A stretch of 64,000 nucleotides of DNA from Dallia pectoralis (GCA_029465975.1 CM055748.1:16287251-16351250), one strand, 5' to 3'. Counted from the first letter of the stretch, positions 10,559-21,610 are shown. Notes: a model not told the origin generated them from the letters alone. Made by a program: numbers and translations.

Positions 10559-10981
10559 TCTGTTCATGCGTTCACCAACCTTCTCTTAAAACATTTCGGG
10601 CGTTGTAATACGCACTGGGAACGCCCGAGCGTACATTGTGCTTTTGAACTTCCGCCTGCCTGCTCTGGAAATTTACGAACGTTTTTAAAATAAAAATGAC
10701 TAAATTCACACACTTTTACGATGTTTTTTGGGACTGTTGGACAGCTTATTCAGATAAAATATGTTCAATATTTAAGACTTTATAAAGCCGTGATAAGTCT
10801 TTTTAATACTTTTTAAGGGTCTTAACTTTCCCAAAATTGATTTATCACCTTTTAATACTTTTCAAGACCCCGCGGATACCCTGTGTACCAAATTTAACTT
10901 GCCTTCCTCAAAGCGCTGACACAACATAGACTCATGGAAAATTTGTGAGTCATGCACTGAGCCAGGCCATTTGGAGTCAAG

Positions 10982-11013
10982 CTTGTGATCATGCATGCAT
11001 GCATGATCACAAG
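10982..11013. repeat. 32-bp perfect palindrome in HARBI1-like exon 3
   Basis: The half-site CTTGTGATCATGCATG is followed directly by its reverse complement. It lies inside exon 3 and includes (CATG) repeats. In the protein frame it encodes part of the segment before DSKWPGSVHD, so it has probably replaced or expanded coding sequence. Confidence 0.8.
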
Positions 11014-12109
11014 TCATCTGCAGATGAAATCTGTTAGTTACTACTCATTTAAAAATTAATTTAGATGGCAAATAAAACTAATCACTTACATTAAAATATA
11101 TAGTAGCCCTACCTGAACATTAAGGCTGTGAAAGGACTTTCTGTTCACATAATCAGCCTCATGTTCTCCTAGAGCTGTGGAGATTGCAACATGTGTACAG
11201 TCAATTGCTCCAATGACTCTAGGGAATCCTTTTATATGAAAAAGATATAGATATATTACCAAACATTCTTAACATGTAGCTACTGTAGACTATTAAATGC
11301 AAGCTGTTTTTTTGTATCTTACCAGTAATTTTATAAAATCCCTCTTTTATGGACATGGTCGACAAATGTCCAGGGAACACAATGAAGCTATTTATGTACC
11401 CCTGCAGTGCGAGGACCACCTTGCGAATGGTTCAACAAACCGTGTTTTTCTCTAGGTTTTCCGCATCACCGACCGCATACAAGTATGTTCCACTTGCAAA
11501 GAAACGCAATGCAATACATACCATTTGCGGTACAGTAAGTGCATGGCTTCGACGGGTCACATTTGTTATGTGCGGCTCAACAAGTTCGCAAAGATAAGTT
11601 ATTCCTTCGGCGGAATATATGTATCTTTCATACAAGAAAGTATCAGGAAAGTCAAGGGGATTTTGTCTGTCCCTAAAAACTCTGTCTCTACGAAGTGCTC
11701 TTCTAACAATTTCCGCTGAGATGTCCACAGGATTTGGAAGAAAAGGTGAAGCCATTGCAACAGAGAACAGAAGCTAGGAATTAATTACGTCACCTATGAC
11801 TTTGCTCACCACTGATTGGTCCAACTTCTGACTGAGATCTCGAATGCAGAACATAACCTGTCCCGGAGCAGGTTAGCCGTGCAGCGTGAGATACCATGGC
11901 AACGAATACCGATTGAAGCAGAGCTACTTTCATAGTACCTAAAACCCAGGGTTGGGGGAAACTAAACTGAAACATAGCTGGCTAGCCACCTAAACCAGCT
12001 TCATGGTACAGGCCCCTGGTCTTCAGACTCCCAATCTGGAAAGCAAGAAAATTAAAAACAAACAATATTGTCATGCCAAGAACAAGAAAGTGAGCCATAC
12101 AGTTTCAAG

Positions 12110-13031
12110 TAGGGGTGGGGAAAAAATCGATATTGCAATATATTGTTGTGCTCTCTGTCGCAATAAATAATCGATACACTAACGCCCAATATCGATATTT
12201 TATTACAACTCAAAATGATTAATTTACCCGTTGTCAGTGGTACTGTCACTACCCAATATCTACCATTCTGTTTGCGGGGGCGCTGTTCGAGTAAATAGGG
12301 GTAAAGTGGCGCAAACAGCGGCCGGTGAAGAACACAAGTTAACTAACAACAACAGAGAATTGCAGAAAAAAAGAGAAGCGAGAAGAATGGCGGAAAACAA
12401 TAAAAAACGAATCAAAGACCCACCCGCTAGTTTCCACTCTAAAGTGTGGAGACACTTCAGGTTTTACGAGACAGTCGATGGAAAGGCACTGGATAAAGAC
12501 TATGCAATCTGCAAGAACTGCTTTGCAAAGATAAAATATAACAGCAACACTACGAATCTGCAAATGCACCTCGTTCGCTATCACGGTGAACTACTCTTAG
12601 GTGATAATGAGGGCAAACCAAGTCAGCCGACAATCACTACTGCGTTCAAAGCAAAGCTCCCTTTGGGTCGCTGAGGGCACAAAGTATCACTATACACATG
12701 TTAATGTTCATGTTGTTTTGTAATGTTCATGCACTTTTATCTGTCTAGATGTACAGTGTTTACATTTAAGACCAGGAGGCAGTGAGTTATTATGCAAATG
12801 CATATTTCTTTGCACAATGTTGGAAATGTTGGCATTAATAAATGCATAAAATTTCCTTATTTCCTTATTCCTTCTTTTTCTTTTCAGTCACATATATCGT
12901 GATATATCGTTGATGAAATTTCTTCCAATATATTGAATATCGTAGATATCGCGAATCGTGATATTATCATTTCGTGGACCACATATCGCCACAGAATTGA
13001 ATCGTGAGGTACCTGTATCGTCCCACCCCTA
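12110..13031 (+). mobile_element. Short hAT element keeping only a BED-finger ORF
   Basis: Termini TAGGGGTGGGG and CCCACCCCTA are flanked by an 8-bp duplication GTTTCAAG (12,102-12,109 and 13,032-13,039). Both subterminal regions are rich in CGATAT motifs. The 922-bp element holds one open frame, 12,231-12,674, and no catalytic domain. It is an internally deleted hAT of the ZBED-like type. Confidence 0.85.
12231..12674 (+). CDS. BED-type zinc-finger protein of a deleted hAT, intact ORF
   Basis: The 147-residue frame has a basic segment (NRELQKKREARRMAENNKKR) followed by a BED domain: SKVWRHFRFYETVDGKAL, then CKNC and HLVRYH, ending with QPTITTAFKAKLPLG. The fold binds DNA in hAT transposases, usually their own subterminal repeats. 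The start is uncertain; the Met at residue 53 or so (MAENNKKR) is also reasonable. There is no RNase H-like domain. It could be a leftover or could act as a binding-only protein; expression is unknown. Confidence 0.55.
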   Translation: MSVVLSLPNIYHSVCGGAVRVNRGKVAQTAAGEEHKLTNNNRELQKKREARRMAENNKKRIKDPPASFHSKVWRHFRFYETVDGKALDKDYAICKNCFAKIKYNSNTTNLQMHLVRYHGELLLGDNEGKPSQPTITTAFKAKLPLGR

Positions 13032-13342
13032 GTTTCAAGTATATGTAATAAAGTGAATATGTACAAGAAAAATTACTGTCAGTAAATAAATACTAAAACA
13101 GTGTAAATAACATTGGTTTACATTTATCATGGTACAATACAATTTTCCAATCTAGAATATGTGATAAATATATATTTTTTTTTCCTGTGACGATAAATGC
13201 AGGCAGTAATCTCAGAGCTCATGTCCTTTTCTGTCACTGAACCATGTTATTCTCTGAACCAGAACTATTTTTTAACTGCCACCGTCTCTCTTTCACTTAT
13301 CCTGTTCTCACTCGTCCTCTTTCTCTCTCCATCTATTGCTTT

Positions 13343-13490
13343 CTCCACTCCATTCTATTCACTCTTTCCTTTGTTCTTTCTCCACTCCATTCTATTCACT
13401 CTTTCCTTTGTTCTTTCTCCACTCCATTCTATTCACTTTTTCCTTTGTTCTTTCTCCACTCCATTTTATTCACTCTTTGCTTTGTTCTCT
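13343..13490. repeat. 37-bp tandem repeat, four copies, pyrimidine-rich
   Basis: The unit around TCTCCACTCCATTCTATTCA is repeated four times with few changes. The frames open across it are simple Ser/Leu/Phe-rich products of the repeat and not genes. Confidence 0.85.
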
Positions 13491-13540
13491 TATTGTATAC
13501 TGACTTTCTCAACAGTTTCCTCATTATGTCCCTCTGTGGG

Positions 13541-14452
13541 AGATAAAGGTGGATGACTAGTTCCATTAGTCATCACATAAAGGTGGATGACTAGTTCCAT
13601 TAGTCATCACATAAAGGTGGATGACTAGTTCCATTAGTCATCACATAAAGGTGGATGACTAGTTCCATTAGTCATCACATAAAGGTGGATGACTAGTTCC
13701 ATTAGTCATCACATAAAGGTGGATGACTAGTTCCATTAGTCATCACATAAAGGTGGATGACTAGTTCCATTAGTCATCACATAAAGGTGGATGACTAGTT
13801 CCATTAGTCATCACATAAAGGTGGATGACTAGTTCCATTAGTCATCACATAAAGGTGGATGACTAGTTCCATTAGTCATCACATAAAGGTGGATGACTAG
13901 TTCCATTAGTCATAACATAAAGGTGGATGACTAGTTCCATTAGTCATCACATAAAGGTGGATGACTAGTTCCATTAGTCATCACATAAAGGTGGATGACT
14001 AGTTCCATTAGTCATCACATAAAGGTGGATGACTAGTTCCATTAGTCATCACATAAAGGTGGATGACTAGTTCCATTAGTCATCACATAAAGGTGGATGA
14101 CTAGTTCCATTAGTCATCACATAAAGGTGGATGACTAGTTCCATTAGTCATCACATAAAGGTGGATGACTAGTTCCACAAGTTCCATTAGTCATCACATA
14201 AAGGTGGATGACTAGTTCCACAAGTTCCATTAGTCATCACATAAAGGTGGATGACTAGTTCCATTAGTCATAACATAAAGGTGGATGACTAGTTCCACAA
14301 GTTCCATTAGTCGTCACATAAAGGTGGATGACTAGTTCCATTAGTCATAACATAAAGGTGGATGACTAGTTCCATTAGTCATAACATAAAGGTGGATGAC
14401 TAGTTCCATTAGTCATAACATAAAGGTGGATGACTAGTTCCATTAGTCATAA
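13541..14452. repeat. 34-bp minisatellite of hairpin units, about 26 copies
   Basis: The unit is AAAGGTGGATGACTAGTTCC followed by ATTAGTCATCACAT. Each unit contains an 8-bp inverted repeat, GATGACTA and TAGTCATC, around the 7-nt loop GTTCCAT. Copies are nearly identical; variants are CATCACAT to CATAACAT and three copies with a 10-bp duplication (CACAAGTTCC). Very low divergence points to recent expansion. Confidence 0.95.
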
Positions 14453-14925
14453 TGTCTCTGAAGACCAACAGGTTCAGAGACAGCTTTTTCCCACTGTCCG
14501 TTAGGATACACAACTCCTAAATTCCCTTCCCTCCATCCATCACCTCATGCACATCTTACACTTTATACTGCCACTTGTCACTTTAAAATAGCTACCTAGC
14601 TACCACGGACAATTATTTATATGATCAATGCCACTTTACCATAAACTGTACATAGCTTATAGCTACCTTGGATTGCATTTAGGGTTCCTCCGTCAGGAGG
14701 AAACCTATTGTTATTGTTAGTATTCTTATTATTAGGGTTCCTCCGTCAGGAGTGAAACATGTTTCTTTATAAACTTACATCTTTTTTAATTTCTACGCTG
14801 GTCTCGACTGGTCTCGGGAAGAATTTACGAGTCCTTACTGTCCGAGACCGAGTCAAGACCAAGTACAAATGTAACCGAGACGAGACCGAGACCTTAAAAA
14901 AGTTTCTCGAGACCGGTCTACAATC
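14453..14925. other. LINE-tail-like scrap, dispersed repeat copy and unassigned element end
   Basis: The stretch 14,453-14,670 (GGTTCAGAGACAGCTTTTTC... then TACCTTGG) resembles a LINE 3' region but has no coding sign. From 14,681 to 14,755 lies a copy of the dispersed repeat with AGGGTTCCTCCGTCAGGAGG, also found at 21,737 and 31,600. From 14,790 to 14,920 the sequence is rich in GAGACCGAGAC motifs, like a transposon end. No gene. Confidence 0.45.
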
Positions 14926-15723
14926 CAAGATGGCGTAACTGTGCAGACGTGTTTTGTCTCCGTCCCTGTATATAGTCCTCGTTTGTCCTTGTTTTGCTTC
15001 TCCTACGATTCCGTAAGTTACGAGCTAATCAATCGTTCGTCAACATTTGTCTTTCCTCCATTTTTTGGTATTTTTATTTTTTACTTTCTCCGGCGTGCAA
15101 CGCAAACTTTGTTAACAACGCCGATCGGCGCCAGCTAGACAACAGCTAACTAGCTTCAGCTAGCGGCCTCCACGTAGTGTCTGAGCCAGCCGGATAGCTT
15201 TCTCCGCCGCAGCACACCACCAGCCCGGCGGCCTCCATTCTTTCCACTGCTCTATCGGACTTTACAATTCTATCGGTCTTCCCCATCGTACAACCGGATT
15301 CCTTTCACTGGCCATTGGCTACCCGCACCCTGGATCATCACAGCCAGCCACCCGGAACGGACCCGACAAGCGGCTAACGAGCCACCAAGCTACGGACAGC
15401 GGCACTTCCCATTGTTCCGGACCCGGCGCATAGCTTCTCCACCGGCCATCGTTGGCTAAACATCCGCCTGCGTTGGCTAAACATCAACACAGCGACTAGC
15501 TACCAGTCTACTCTTCGGGCCCTCTGGACTCTTACCGGACTCTCACTGGACATTTGACTTCACAGCCGGAGCTTCACAGCTAGCTCTCCCGGCTAGCCGA
15601 TTAGCCGTGGTAGCATACCATCTGCCCAGAGGACAATAACAACATACATCACGGTACTGTTTGACTGTTAGCTAGGCCCCAACACCGTTTATTGTCCTTG
15701 CTCAGCCTTGGTCATTACAACAA

Positions 15724-16035
15724 GTGTCTCCCCTGCTTTGTTTACACCAAACTATGTCGTGTTTTCTGCTGTTTTTGCTCGCCTTTACTGCCATACTCTC
15801 ATGTAGATTACTTAACCCACTCTGCTTCAATTATGATTACTCGTCTACTGTACTGTCTACTCAGTTAGGCACCTCTGGCATATCTTATCTGTCCAGAGAT
15901 GCAACCTCTTTCTTTATTACTTTACACTTAGGTTTACCTCTGCTGAACACCCACACTGTTATACCCCTGGCCTCCCACACTGCACTACAGTTAATGTATC
16001 ACGATAGTATGCCCATTTCCTTGTATAATTGTTGA
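15724..16035 (+). CDS. Small ORF in the LINE 5' region, unknown function
   Basis: A 103-residue frame starting MSPLLCLHQTMSCFLLFLLA, with a hydrophobic N-terminal stretch and Ser/Thr/Leu-rich remainder. I do not recognise a domain. It lies in the long 5' region of the LINE where an ORF1 would be, followed at 16,040 by a second small frame (MSVEKFRNSADKHILACDKI). Either may be a remnant of ORF1 or chance. Confidence 0.25.
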   Translation: MSPLLCLHQTMSCFLLFLLAFTAILSCRLLNPLCFNYDYSSTVLSTQLGTSGISYLSRDATSFFITLHLGLPLLNTHTVIPLASHTALQLMYHDSMPISLYNC

Positions 16036-16718
16036 GGAAAATGTCGGTTGAGAAGTTCAGGAATAGTGCAGATAAACATATTTTAGCATGTGATAAAATA
16101 CGTGTTTTAGTGAGTCCTGGGGGCCAGAAAGGAAAGCACAAGACTCTGAGATTACGGGATCGTATGCTTTACTGAGGAGAAACCGGAAGGTGATCTTCAG
16201 GGTGTTAGAGGGGTCAAGGCTAGAAACAGATGTCCTGAACACCTTATCTGTGATGAGCTGTGTGGATCTTTGTGTACCTCATAATGTTTTCTGTCATATC
16301 TACCATGTGTCTGGCCTCCCTTGGCCTGAGGGCACTGACCCTTGGGTTTTTATGACAGCTCCATATGTCATCCACATTATACTGTATAGTCTTGTGAGAT
16401 CATCTAAAAGCCTCATCTGTTCTCCATCAAGTATTGTTTAAGTTTGTGTGAAAGTGTGTGCGTTATCAAACCCTATATATACTGCAAATGTTCTTCATGT
16501 TAGTTAGGGAAAAATTATACCTGACACTACAGTTTGCCGTATGTATGTCAAAAGGTTTTTCCTCATCTATCAATTAAACTGTTAGAGTTAACTTGAGAGA
16601 TACTCTTGTCTGTTCTTATTTCGAGTCTGGTTTCAGTATGTATTTGCTTAATGTTATTTTAGAGATAAAGGTATAGTAACATTCATTACGTGGTATTAGA
16701 AATAATTCCATAACAATA

Positions 16719-19192
16719 ATGCTACTCGCCGTTCCAAACGGCCAGTCCTTAAAGTCCTTCATTCTACTTCTCCTTTGTTCATCTGGAGACGTAGAGCTCA
16801 ACCCTGGCCCTGAAACCCCTAGTACCATCCCCGAGCCCCAGGCGATCTCTTTCATTGACTTCTGTGATTGTAAAAGCCTTGGGTTTATGCACATCAACAT
16901 TAGAAGTCTACTCCCAAAGCTAGACTTACTTGCAGCTCTTGCACATTCAGCCAATCCTGACATCCTAGCAGTATCCGAATCCTGGCTTAGGAAGTCTGTT
17001 AATACCACTGAAATAGCAATCCCAAACTATAATATCTTTAGGCAGAATCGAGCTACGAAAGGTGGTGGAGTAGCAATCTACTGCAGGGATAAGCTGCAGA
17101 GCTCAGTCATATTATCCAGGACTGTACCCAAACAGTTTGAGCTTTTACTTTTAAAAATCCAGCTCTCACAAAACATGGCTATTACTGTTGCTGCCTGCTA
17201 CAGACCCCCTCAGCCCCATGCAGTGCCCTGACCTCCATATGCGAACTCATCGCCCCACACCTGTCTTCTGAGTTTCTATTGCTTGGTGACTTAAACTGGG
17301 ATATGCTTAACCCCCAGTCACTTTACTTTCTAAGCTCGATGCACTCAACCTCACACAGATTATAAATGAACCTACCAGGTTCAACCTCAAATCAGCGACG
17401 AAGGGAACCCTCATAGACGTTGCCTTAACCAACTTGCCATGTAAATATACCTCTGCTGTTTACAACCAGGATCTCAGCGATCACTGCCTTATTGCCTGTG
17501 TCCGTAATGGGACCGGGGTCAAACGACCACCTCTCATCTCCGTCAAACGCTGTCAAAACACTTCAGCGAACAGGCCTTTCTAAACGACCTGAACGCTATT
17601 TCTTGGTCAAACATTAATCTCATCCCGTCAGTTGAGGACGCTTGGCTGTACTTCAAAAGCTAGCTGCCCTAAAACCACTACACCCTCGTGCCCAGCCCCC
17701 TCCCCACACTTCTCCTTTACCCCTATCCAGACAGCCGATGTACTAAAAGAGTTGCAAAAGCTGGACCCATACAAATCAGCTGGGCTGGATAATCTGGACC
17801 CGTCCTTTCTAAAATTATCTGCAAATTATTGCTTTATTGCTGCCCCCATCACCAGTCTATTTAACCTCTATCTCTTATCTTCTGAAATCCCGAGAGATTG
17901 GAAATCTGCCGCAGTCATTCCCTTTTTCAAAGGGGAGACTCCCTCGATCCCAACTGCTACAGACCAATATCCATCCTACCCTGTCTTTCCAAAGTTTTCG
18001 AAAAACTGGTTAACAAACAAATTGTCAACCATCTGGAATCCCACCGCATTCTTTCCGCTATGCATACTGGTTTTCGTGCTGTTCATGGCTGCACCACGGC
18101 CACCCTAAAGGTCCTGAACGACATCATAGTCGCCATTGATAAAAAGCACTACTGTGCGGCCGTCTACATCGACCTGTCCAAAGCTTTTGATTCTGTAAAC
18201 CACCTTGTCCTGATCAGCCGACTCAATAGCCTGGGCTTCTCCCGCAACTGCCTCGCCTGGTTCTCCAACTATCTCTCAGAAAGGGTCCAGTGTGTAAAAT
18301 CGGAGGGCCTGTTGTCGGGACCCATGCCTGTCTCTATGGGGGTGCCACAGGGCTCGATTCTCGGGCCGACTTTATTTTCCCTCTACATCAACGATGTGGC
18401 TCTCGCTGCTGGTGACTCTCAGATCTATCTTTATGCAGACGATACCATCCTGTACACATCAGGCCCGTCACTAGATACTGTGCTCAAACACCTCCAGGAG
18501 AGTTTCAATGCCATACAACATTCATTCCTAAACCTTCAGTTATTACTAAACTCTGGTAAAACTAAGTGTATGCTATTCAACCGATCTCTGCCCATACCTG
18601 CCCGTCTGCTCAGCATCGCCACGCTCGATGGGTCTGAACTAGAATTTGTTGACACAAATATCTAGTTGTCTTGTTAGACAGCTCTCTCTCCTTTCAGCCG
18701 CACATTAATAAACTTAAGTCCAAAATTAAGTCCAGAATTGGCTTCCTCTTCTGCAACAGAGCCTCCTTCACTCAGGCAGCCAAACTTACCCTGGTGAAAA
18801 TGACTATTATTCCAATGTTTGACTTTGGCGATGTCATCTACAGAACAGCCTCAAACTCTCAGTTGAAAAAATTGGATGTGGTTTACCATAGTGTCATACG
18901 TTTTGTAACAAATGCTCCATACAGCACCCACCACTGCAGGCTTTACACGTTAGTCGGCTGGCCGTCGTTAAGTACTCGGCGTCTAACCCACTGGTTCCAA
19001 CTTGTCTATAAGTCCCTGCTAGGCAAAGTTCCTTTGTACCTTAGCTCCCTAGTTACCATTGCCCTACCCACCCGCAGTCTGCGCTCCAGTAGGTACATTT
19101 CCTTAGCCACACCAAAGGCTTACACATCTTTCGGTCGCCAATCCTTCCAGTTTGCAGCCGCCAATGACTGGAACGAACTACAAAAACCCTAA
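16719..19192 (+). pseudogene. LINE ORF2: 2A-like motif, AP endonuclease, reverse transcriptase; broken
   Basis: The first frame (16,719-17,231) has a hydrophobic leader, the 2A-like GDVELNPGP, then MHINIRSLLPKLDLLAALAH and ILAVSESWL of the AP endonuclease. Frames change near 17,230 and 17,630; LLGDLNWDML and SDHCLIACV show the rest of the nuclease. RT follows at 17,700-18,665: YIDLSKAFDSVNH, GVPQGSILGP, and YLYADDTILY (18,424-18,453). A TAG at 18,663 splits off the C-terminal region (18,671-19,192). At least three lesions, so not active. Confidence 0.85.
16785..16811 (+). other. 2A-like ribosome-skipping motif in LINE ORF2
   Basis: The codons read GDVELNPGP, matching the D-V/I-E-x-N-P-G-P core at which ribosomes skip a peptide bond between Gly and the last Pro. 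It is preceded by a leucine-rich stretch (FILLLLCSS) and sits 23 residues after the first Met of the frame, just before the endonuclease. 2A-like sequences are known from some AP-endonuclease LINEs. Confidence 0.8.
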
Positions 19193-19584
19193 AACTTGAA
19201 ACTCTCATATCACTAGTTGCCTTTAAACTACTCCTTTCTGAACACCTGTCCGACCTATGCACCTGCTAACTGTCTTCAACATCTCTCCCTTATGCTATGC
19301 CCACCTTGCACAGTGGACATCTCTCTCCTGCACTATTGTCATACCTGTGACTTTTGTATTACTGTTATTATTTACTCAGATATTGCTCAAATGCTCTTTC
19401 CCATGCAAACGACCTACCTGCTAGACTCACTTTATTCTTTAAATATCCAGTTGAATGATACTCACCGTATTTTTATATTTTAAAATGTATCCGCTTAGTG
19501 CCTTACTTATGCTGCTCAACAGAACCATATATACCTCATCCTGTTTTACTGAACCAGCATTGCCTTTTGTGTCTTATTTTTCAA

Positions 19585-19665
19585 ATTTGTAATCTTTGCA
19601 CTCGTGTCTAAATTTGTAATCTTTGCACTCGTGTCTAAATTTGTAATCTTTGCACTGGTGTTTTA
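19585..19665. repeat. 27-bp repeat, three copies, in LINE 3' UTR
   Basis: AAATTTGTAATCTTTGCACT followed by CGTGTCT is repeated three times, the last with CTGGTGT. It lies just before the conserved 3' end of the LINE. Confidence 0.85.
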
Positions 19666-19802
19666 TGTGTACTGTAACTGTATGTTGTATGTCGTCTTGC
19701 ACATTTCTCGCCTTATCTTGGCCAGGTCGCCGTTGTAAATGAGAATTTGTTCTCAATCGGCCTACCCGGTTAAAGAAAGGTAAAATAAAAAAATTTAAAA
19801 AA

Positions 19803-20145
19803 AAGAGTACTACAGCTCTGCTGTAAACATTACAAGTACTGAAACCTAGCTAGCAGTAAATAAAAAATCAGACACACAAAAAAAAAAATCCCCCATATGT
19901 TTAATGGACTGTCCCTCCCTTGCGCAGGAAGCGTGTTTTTTCCCCAGAAGCCCTTGAACATAGGACTCGCGGAAAAAGTAAATTATAAGCAAAGTTTAAT
20001 ATCAATTTAATATCAGTTCAAATCACACACCATATGCAGTCCTGTAACTTTCAGATAAAAAAATCATGTGCGGTGATGACCTCGCACCGCGGTAGGCATC
20101 TCATTACTGCGGTATTGCGATGATGCGGTTATCGTCACACCCCTA
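19803..20145. other. Non-coding spacer with a hAT-like element end
   Basis: It contains GCGGTATTGCGATGATGCGG and ends TCACACCCCTA at about 20,144, which looks like one terminus of a hAT element; the partner terminus is not found. Nothing coding. Confidence 0.35.
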
Positions 20146-21610
20146 ATGCTGTATAATAGGCAGGTTACATGCTGTTTAATATGCAGGTTACATGCTGTTT
20201 AATATGCAGGTTACATGCTGTATAATAGGCAGGTTACATGCTGTACTATAGGCAGGTTACATGCTGTACTATATGCAGGAAACATGCTGTATAATAGGCT
20301 GGTTACATGCTGCTTAAAAGACAGGTTATTATGATGTACTATAGGCAGGTTACATGCTGTAAAATAGGCAGGTTACATGCTGTTTAATATGCAGGTTACA
20401 TGCTGTTTAATATGCAGGTTACATGCTGTAGTATAGGCAGGTTACATGCTGTACTATAGGCAGGTTACATGCTGTATAATAGGCTGGTTACATGCTGCTT
20501 AAAAGGCAGGTTACATGCTGTATAATAGGCTGGTTACATGCTGCTTAAAGGCAGGTTATTATTCTGGTTACTCTGCTATTTAATAGACAGGTTATTATGC
20601 TGTTTAATAGGCAGGTTACACACTGTTTAATAGGCAGGTTTGCATGATAATGAATAAGCAGGTTACATGCTGTACTATAGGCAGGTTACATGCTGTTTAA
20701 TAGGCAGGTTGTTATGCTGTTTAATAGGCATGTTATTATGCTTTTTAATAGACAGGTTACATGGTGTTTAATAAGCAGGTTACATGCTGTTTAATATGCA
20801 GGTTACATGCTGTTTAATATGCAGGTTACATGCTGTATAATAGGCAGGTTACATGCTGTATAATAGGCTGGTTACATGCTGCTTAAAAGACAGGTTATTA
20901 TGATGTACTATAGGCAGGTTACATGCTGTAAAATAGGCAGGTTACATGCTGTTTAAAATGCAGGTTACATGCTGTTTAATATGCAGGTTACATGCTGTAC
21001 TATAGGCAGGTTACATGCTGTAGTATAGGCAGGTTACATGCTGTACTATAGGCAGGTTACATGCTGTATAATAGGCTGGTTACATGCTGCTTAAAAGGCA
21101 GGTTATTATGATGTACTATAGGCAGGTAATATCCTGTTTAAAAGGCAGGTTTGCATGCTGTTTAATAAACAGGTTACATGCTGCTTAAAAGGCAGGTTAC
21201 ATGCTGTATAATAGGCTGGTTACATGCTGCTTAAAGGCAGGTTAATATTCTGGTTACTCTGCTATTTAATAGACAGGTTATTATGCTGTTCAATAGGCAG
21301 GTTTGCATGATAATGAATAAGCAGGTTACATGCTGTACTATAGGCAGGTTGCTATGCTGTTTAATAGGCATGTTATTATGCTGTTTAATAGACAGGTTAC
21401 ATGGTGTTTAATAAGCAGGTTACATGCTGTTTAATATGCAAGTTATTATGCTGTTTAATAGGCAGGTTACATGCTGTTTAATAGGCAGTTTATAATGCTG
21501 TTTCATATGCTGGTTAATGGGAACGTTATTATGCTGTTTAATTTGCTGGTTACTATGCTGTTTAATAGGCATGTTATTATGCTGGTTAATTGGCAGGTTA
21601 CTACGCTCAC
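20146..21610. repeat. About 23-bp minisatellite, roughly 60 degenerate copies
   Basis: The unit is ATGCTGTTTAATAGGCAGGT plus TAC, with frequent variants (TATAATAGGC, TACTATAGGC, TTAATATGC). Longer patterns recur: a stretch around 20,300-20,640 resembles 20,870-21,300, suggesting that whole blocks of the array were duplicated. Divergence rises toward the right end. No coding sign. Confidence 0.9.

Larger units (their letters stand above)
6344..10883 (-). mobile_element. hAT element inserted in intron 3 of the Harbinger gene
   Basis: The right end (minus strand) begins CAGGGTATCCGCGG followed by CTTGAAAAGTATTAAAAGG; the left end carries the matching motif CAATACCTTTTCAAGACT (6396-6413) near CAGGAATC. 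A possible target duplication is TGTACGAA at 6336-6343 and TGTACCAA at 10,884-10,891 (7 of 8). A transposase first exon lies at 10,558-9904 in the expected place behind the right terminus. The rest of the transposase is missing; that space is occupied by further insertions (6569-9200 and 9385-9748). Exact left end is uncertain. Confidence 0.6.
5906..11755 (-). pseudogene. HARBI1-like Harbinger transposase, four exons, decayed
   Basis: Exon 1 (11,755-11,323) starts MASPFLPNPVDISAEIVRRA and contains FFASGTYLYAVGDAENL; a TGA at 11,434 is probably a decayed CGA. Exon 2 (11,228-11,113) has GAIDCTHV with the first catalytic Asp. Exon 3 (11,017-10,903) has WPGSVHDSQIF with the second Asp and ends on a GC-type donor. 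Exon 4 (6255-5906) has GDRGYACQRFLLTP, then a frameshift and a small deletion where the catalytic Glu segment should be, then LRVSPEWASQIVAACAILHN, ending ITTQYF. Splice sites GT/AG are readable at the other junctions. Intron 3 holds a 4.5-kb hAT. Confidence 0.85.
2664..12016 (-). mobile_element. PIF/Harbinger element with several nested insertions
   Basis: The right end is a G-rich terminus (GGGGCCTGTACCATGAAG on the minus strand, 11,999-12,016). Inside are a HARBI1-like nuclease pseudogene on the minus strand and a probable accessory-protein scrap on the plus strand. The left terminus is not seen because a Ngaro copy abuts at 2663. The element hosts the piggyBac-like element 2896-5813 and the hAT 6344-10,883. 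That this whole span was once one Harbinger element is inferred from order and strand of its pieces. Confidence 0.65.
14926..19800 (+). mobile_element. Nearly full-length LINE (CR1/L2/Rex1-like) with 2A-like motif
   Basis: The element begins near CCAAGATGGCG (about 14,926), has a 1.8-kb 5' region, one endonuclease-RT reading region (16,719-19,192, broken), a 3' UTR with a 27-bp repeat, and a 3' end with TGAGAATTTGTTCTCAATCG and an A-rich tail at 19,770-19,805. About 4.9 kb, so it looks nearly complete. Clade is inferred from the AP endonuclease plus RT order and motifs; L2 or Rex1 cannot be separated by eye. Confidence 0.75.

Noticed and set aside
13541..14452. Looks like a CRISPR array (regular repeats with an internal palindrome)
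   Set aside because: The sequence between the palindromes is the same in every unit, there are no unique spacers, no cas genes, and the surroundings are eukaryotic transposons.
20146..21610. Possible centromeric-type satellite
   Set aside because: The unit is only 23 bp, the array is 1.5 kb and degenerate, and it lies among LINEs; an ordinary minisatellite is enough.
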